From: an uncultured Pelagibacteraceae bacterium
GTDB lineage: Bacteria; Pseudomonadota; Alphaproteobacteria; Pelagibacterales; Pelagibacteraceae
DNA: 54,617 bases
Direction of reading: 5' to 3'
Assembly (NCBI GenBank): GCA_902521675.1
Contig: CABYSP010000009.1
Coordinates: 1-54,617, forward strand
The translations under genes and the position numbers were made by a program. The notes under the pieces were generated by a model. The model saw only the letters and a program-made list of their open reading frames with translations, made no database searches and was not told the DNA's origin. Below, one piece after another: positions 52,605-54,617 of the stretch (within the stretch, counting starts at the first letter, position 1; every line of letters begins with the position of its first letter).

Positions 52605-53546
52605 ATGAAAAAAATACTAAGTTTTATTCTAGGATCTATTTTTGCACTTAACCTATCAATTTCAGTTGCTAATTCAGCTGCAAATGAAGTAAGAGTTGCA
52701 TACTTTCTAGAATGGCCAAGTCCAAATCTAGAGGACATGCAGAAGAAAAATTTTGCTAAAGCTCTTGGTGTTCCAGTTAAATGGACAAACTTCACAAATG
52801 GTGGAGCTATGACCGATGCAATGTTAGCAGGAGATATTGATATTTCTTACTCTCAAGGATTAGTGCCTTTTATAAATGCTGTAAAATCAAATGCACCTAT
52901 CAAATTAGTTGATATTGCTATGGAATACGGAATGGGTGGAACTACTTGTGTTACATCGAACGCTTCTGGAATTACAAAAGCAAACGCTACTGAATTAGAA
53001 GGTAAAAAAGTTGCTGTTCCATTAGGAACAATGGCTGAATACGTTTTTGATGAAAGTATGAAAGTTGTTGGTGCTGACAGAGGTAAAATGGATATTATTC
53101 AAATGGATCCAGAAGAAGGTGCTGCTGCATTAGTAAGCGGTGATGTTGTAATGGCATGTTTATTTGGTGGTAATTCTATCAAAGCAGCAACTGCAGTTGG
53201 ATCAAGACTTTTAACTGTAGATGAAGCTAGAGCAGCTGGTATCTTAGGTATAGATATCACGTCAGTTACAGATAAATTCATGAAAGAAAACCCAGGTATG
53301 TTAAGAACTTTCATCGAAGTAACTCATGAAGCTAATGCTAGATACAAAGCTGGTAAAGCTGATATGAATTCTATGGCGAAAGCTTCTGAAATGACGGTTG
53401 CAGATATGAAAGACACTTTAAGTGGTTTCAAATTCTTAACTCCAGAAGAAACAAAAGCATCTATGGAAAGTGGTAATCTTGATGGTTTCCTAAAAGGAAT
53501 GGGAACTCCAGGAGGAGCTGTAGATACAAGTTTCTTACCTTTATAA
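52605..53546 (+). CDS. tauA: Taurine-type ABC transporter substrate-binding protein
   Basis: 313-residue periplasmic protein of the NMT1/TauA family. Signal peptide about 1-25 (KKILSFILGSIFALNLSISVANSA). The mature protein begins NEVRVAYFLEWPSPNLE, with GGAMTDAMLAGDIDISYSQGLVPF, the ELEGKKVAVPLGTMAEYVFDE block and DPEEGAAALVSGDVVMACLFGG in order. AGGGG precedes the ATG. Divergent from the aminotransferase gene, first gene of the taurine uptake operon. The alternative is another sulfonate or short amine. Confidence 0.9.
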   Translation: MKKILSFILGSIFALNLSISVANSAANEVRVAYFLEWPSPNLEDMQKKNFAKALGVPVKWTNFTNGGAMTDAMLAGDIDISYSQGLVPFINAVKSNAPIKLVDIAMEYGMGGTTCVTSNASGITKANATELEGKKVAVPLGTMAEYVFDESMKVVGADRGKMDIIQMDPEEGAAALVSGDVVMACLFGGNSIKAATAVGSRLLTVDEARAAGILGIDITSVTDKFMKENPGMLRTFIEVTHEANARYKAGKADMNSMAKASEMTVADMKDTLSGFKFLTPEETKASMESGNLDGFLKGMGTPGGAVDTSFLPL

Positions 53547-53568
53547 TTTTAAAGGTTTAAAACTTTTT

Positions 53569-53607
53569 AAATAGGCACTGATTTTATAATTGGTGCCTAT
53601 TTTTTTT
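53569..53607 (+). terminator. Intrinsic terminator-like stem-loop between tauA and tauB
   Basis: AAATAGGCAC (53569-53578) pairs perfectly with GTGCCTATTT (53593-53602), 14-base loop, then continuous T residues to 53607. Because tauB follows in the same direction, it probably acts as a partial terminator or 3' stabiliser that lets the binding protein be made in excess over the membrane subunits. Confidence 0.8.
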
Positions 53608-53632
53608 ATCAAGTTTCTAATATAAGGCAGTT

Positions 53633-54430
53633 ATGAGTGATCTGATTTCTCAAAATCTAAACATGATTTTTAAAACTCCAAAAGGAGAAACAGTTCACGC
53701 CTTAAAGGACGTAAGCTTTACTTTGAAAAAAGGAGAACTGCTTACAGTGCTTGGTCCTTCAGGTTGTGGAAAAACAACTTTACTAAATATAACTGCAGGA
53801 TTTTTAAGACCTACATCAGGAAAAATAACACTTAACAATAATGAAATTGATGGACCTGGTGTTGAAAGAGGAATGGTTTTTCAACAAGGTGCTTTGTTCG
53901 AATGGTTAACGGTAGCAGAAAATGTAAATTTTGGACTTAGGATGAAGAAAGAAGATCCTGAGGTTACTGCTAAGAAAGTTGATGAATGGTTAGATATAGT
54001 TGGGCTTAAAGGTTTTGGTAACACACCTACATATCAATTATCAGGTGGAATGCAGCAAAGAGTTGCCCTTGCAAGATGTTTAATAAACGATCCTGATTTA
54101 ATTTTAATGGATGAACCATTAGGTGCATTGGATGCTTTAACAAGAGAAAAAATGCAGTCTTTAGTTTTAAAGATTTGGAAAGAAACTGGAAAAACTATTA
54201 TCTTAATTACACACTCCGTTGAAGAAGCATTGTTACTTGGAGAAAGATTATATGTAATGGCGCCAAGACCAGGTCGTATACATAAAGAGTATAATCTTCC
54301 TTTTGCAGAAATGGGTCTTACACAAGATTTAAGAGAAATAAAAAAAAATAAAGAATTTTCATCTACTAGAGAAGAAATTTTATCCATGATTTGGAATATG
54401 GAAGAAGAAATAATGGGGAAAGATAATTAA
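53633..54430 (+). CDS. tauB: Taurine-type ABC transporter ATP-binding protein
   Basis: 265-residue ABC ATPase of the nitrate/sulfonate/taurine family. Walker A GPSGCGKTT is at 41-49, Q-loop MVFQQGALFEW at 81-91, signature LSGGMQQR at 136-143, Walker B LILMDEPLGALD with Asp160-Glu161, and the H-loop ILITHSVEEAL near 192. It powers taurine import with TauA and the permease. Its stop overlaps the start of the permease gene by one base (TAATG). Confidence 0.95.
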   Translation: MSDLISQNLNMIFKTPKGETVHALKDVSFTLKKGELLTVLGPSGCGKTTLLNITAGFLRPTSGKITLNNNEIDGPGVERGMVFQQGALFEWLTVAENVNFGLRMKKEDPEVTAKKVDEWLDIVGLKGFGNTPTYQLSGGMQQRVALARCLINDPDLILMDEPLGALDALTREKMQSLVLKIWKETGKTIILITHSVEEALLLGERLYVMAPRPGRIHKEYNLPFAEMGLTQDLREIKKNKEFSSTREEILSMIWNMEEEIMGKDN

Positions 54431-54617
54431 TGTTAACTCAATTTGTAACAATATTAATTATCGTAGCTGTTATTGGATGTATTCTTTATGGTAGAAGATT
54501 AATTAGAACTGAAAAAGTTGATGCCGTTTTTGGTAATCCTGAAAGAGCAAAAGGTGGAACGCATTGGGTAATAGTTGGAACTAGTGCAATTCTAATGTTA
54601 TGGCTTTATTATTCATG
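54430..54617 (+). CDS. tauC: ABC transporter permease, N-terminal part (3' end outside window)
   Basis: 62 codons are visible, starting at an ATG that overlaps the tauB stop. The fragment has two hydrophobic segments (about 1-20, FVTILIIVAVIGCILYG, and 46-60, WVIVGTSAILMLWLYYS) around a charged loop KVDAVFGNPERAKGG. By position it is the taurine permease. Typical TauC begins nearer its permease domain, so this start has an N-terminal extension; the domain itself is beyond the window, so the call rests on context. Confidence 0.7.
   Translation, partial: MLTQFVTILIIVAVIGCILYGRRLIRTEKVDAVFGNPERAKGGTHWVIVGTSAILMLWLYYS

Noticed and set aside
1-54617. CRISPR array, prophage, insertion sequence or integrase
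   Set aside because: No regularly spaced direct repeats, transposase, integrase or phage structural genes were seen on either strand.

Overview
The window looks like a chromosomal segment of a marine SAR11 (Pelagibacterales, 'Candidatus Pelagibacter'-type) alphaproteobacterium. Visual signs are very high A+T content, about 59 tightly packed genes with almost no gap above 200 bases, many 1-4 base start/stop overlaps, and a characteristic gene set: DUF1989 protein, TctABC transporter, GcvT-domain FAD dehydrogenase, taurine ABC transporter, methylcitrate cycle, class II DAHP synthase. No mobile element, CRISPR array, rRNA or phage gene was seen. Genus assignment is inference from gene content and style, not from a marker tree.

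Layout. 1-1809: end of purL, then bolA and a CGFS glutaredoxin. 1810-11672: a long minus-strand run (rpsD, trmJ-type methylase, DUF1989, cimA, cysS, nadE, class II DAHP synthase, glmS, and a GlmU that has only the acetyltransferase half). 11742-15998: gph, then the prpD-prpB-prpC methylcitrate operon. 16004-19022: nrdB/nrdA ribonucleotide reductase with a likely NrdR operator pair upstream. 19124-25199: phosphomannomutase, a candidate small RNA with a strong terminator, a TauE-type exporter, dusA, rpoZ with a long acidic tail, an MFS carrier and a hydroxyisobutyrate-dehydrogenase-family enzyme. 25205-31508: small, partly unknown genes (PNPOx-fold protein, tiny membrane protein, secreted HExxH protein, DUF1330, gamma carbonic anhydrase, polytopic membrane protein, redoxin, GT4, EamA). 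31505-35778: tctCBA and an AbrB-family membrane protein. 35768-37909: GT9, DUF6165, PhyH dioxygenase. 37912-40177: amino-acid ABC transporter without its ATPase. 40237-46127: a polyamine/MTA/purine salvage block (SpeD-SpeE fusion, class II aldolase, mtnA, mtnP, apt, guaC, a phosphoribosyltransferase and a CAU tRNA). 46197-52424: taurine-pyruvate-type aminotransferase, alanine dehydrogenase, GDP-mannose 3,5-epimerase-like protein, DMGDH/sarcosine dehydrogenase-like protein and a small membrane protein. 52605-end: tauA, tauB and the start of the permease.

How it fits together. Two units stand out. First, spermidine synthesis (fused SpeD-SpeE) makes methylthioadenosine; the next genes cleave it (MtnP), isomerise the sugar (MtnA) and cut or dehydrate it (class II aldolase), while Apt recovers adenine and GuaC/phosphoribosyltransferase balance purines. 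Second, TauABC imports taurine, the aminotransferase moves its amino group to pyruvate, and alanine dehydrogenase regenerates pyruvate and releases ammonium.

The most useful non-coding observations are: (i) all three operons that begin with a substrate-binding protein (tctC, the amino-acid binding protein, tauA) carry a perfect stem-loop between the binding-protein gene and the next transporter gene; (ii) one convergent gene pair has a 107-base gap where the seven others have 8 bases or fewer or overlap, and that gap holds mutually exclusive hairpins ending in an intrinsic terminator; (iii) a tandem palindrome pair upstream of nrdA spaced 32 bases centre to centre.
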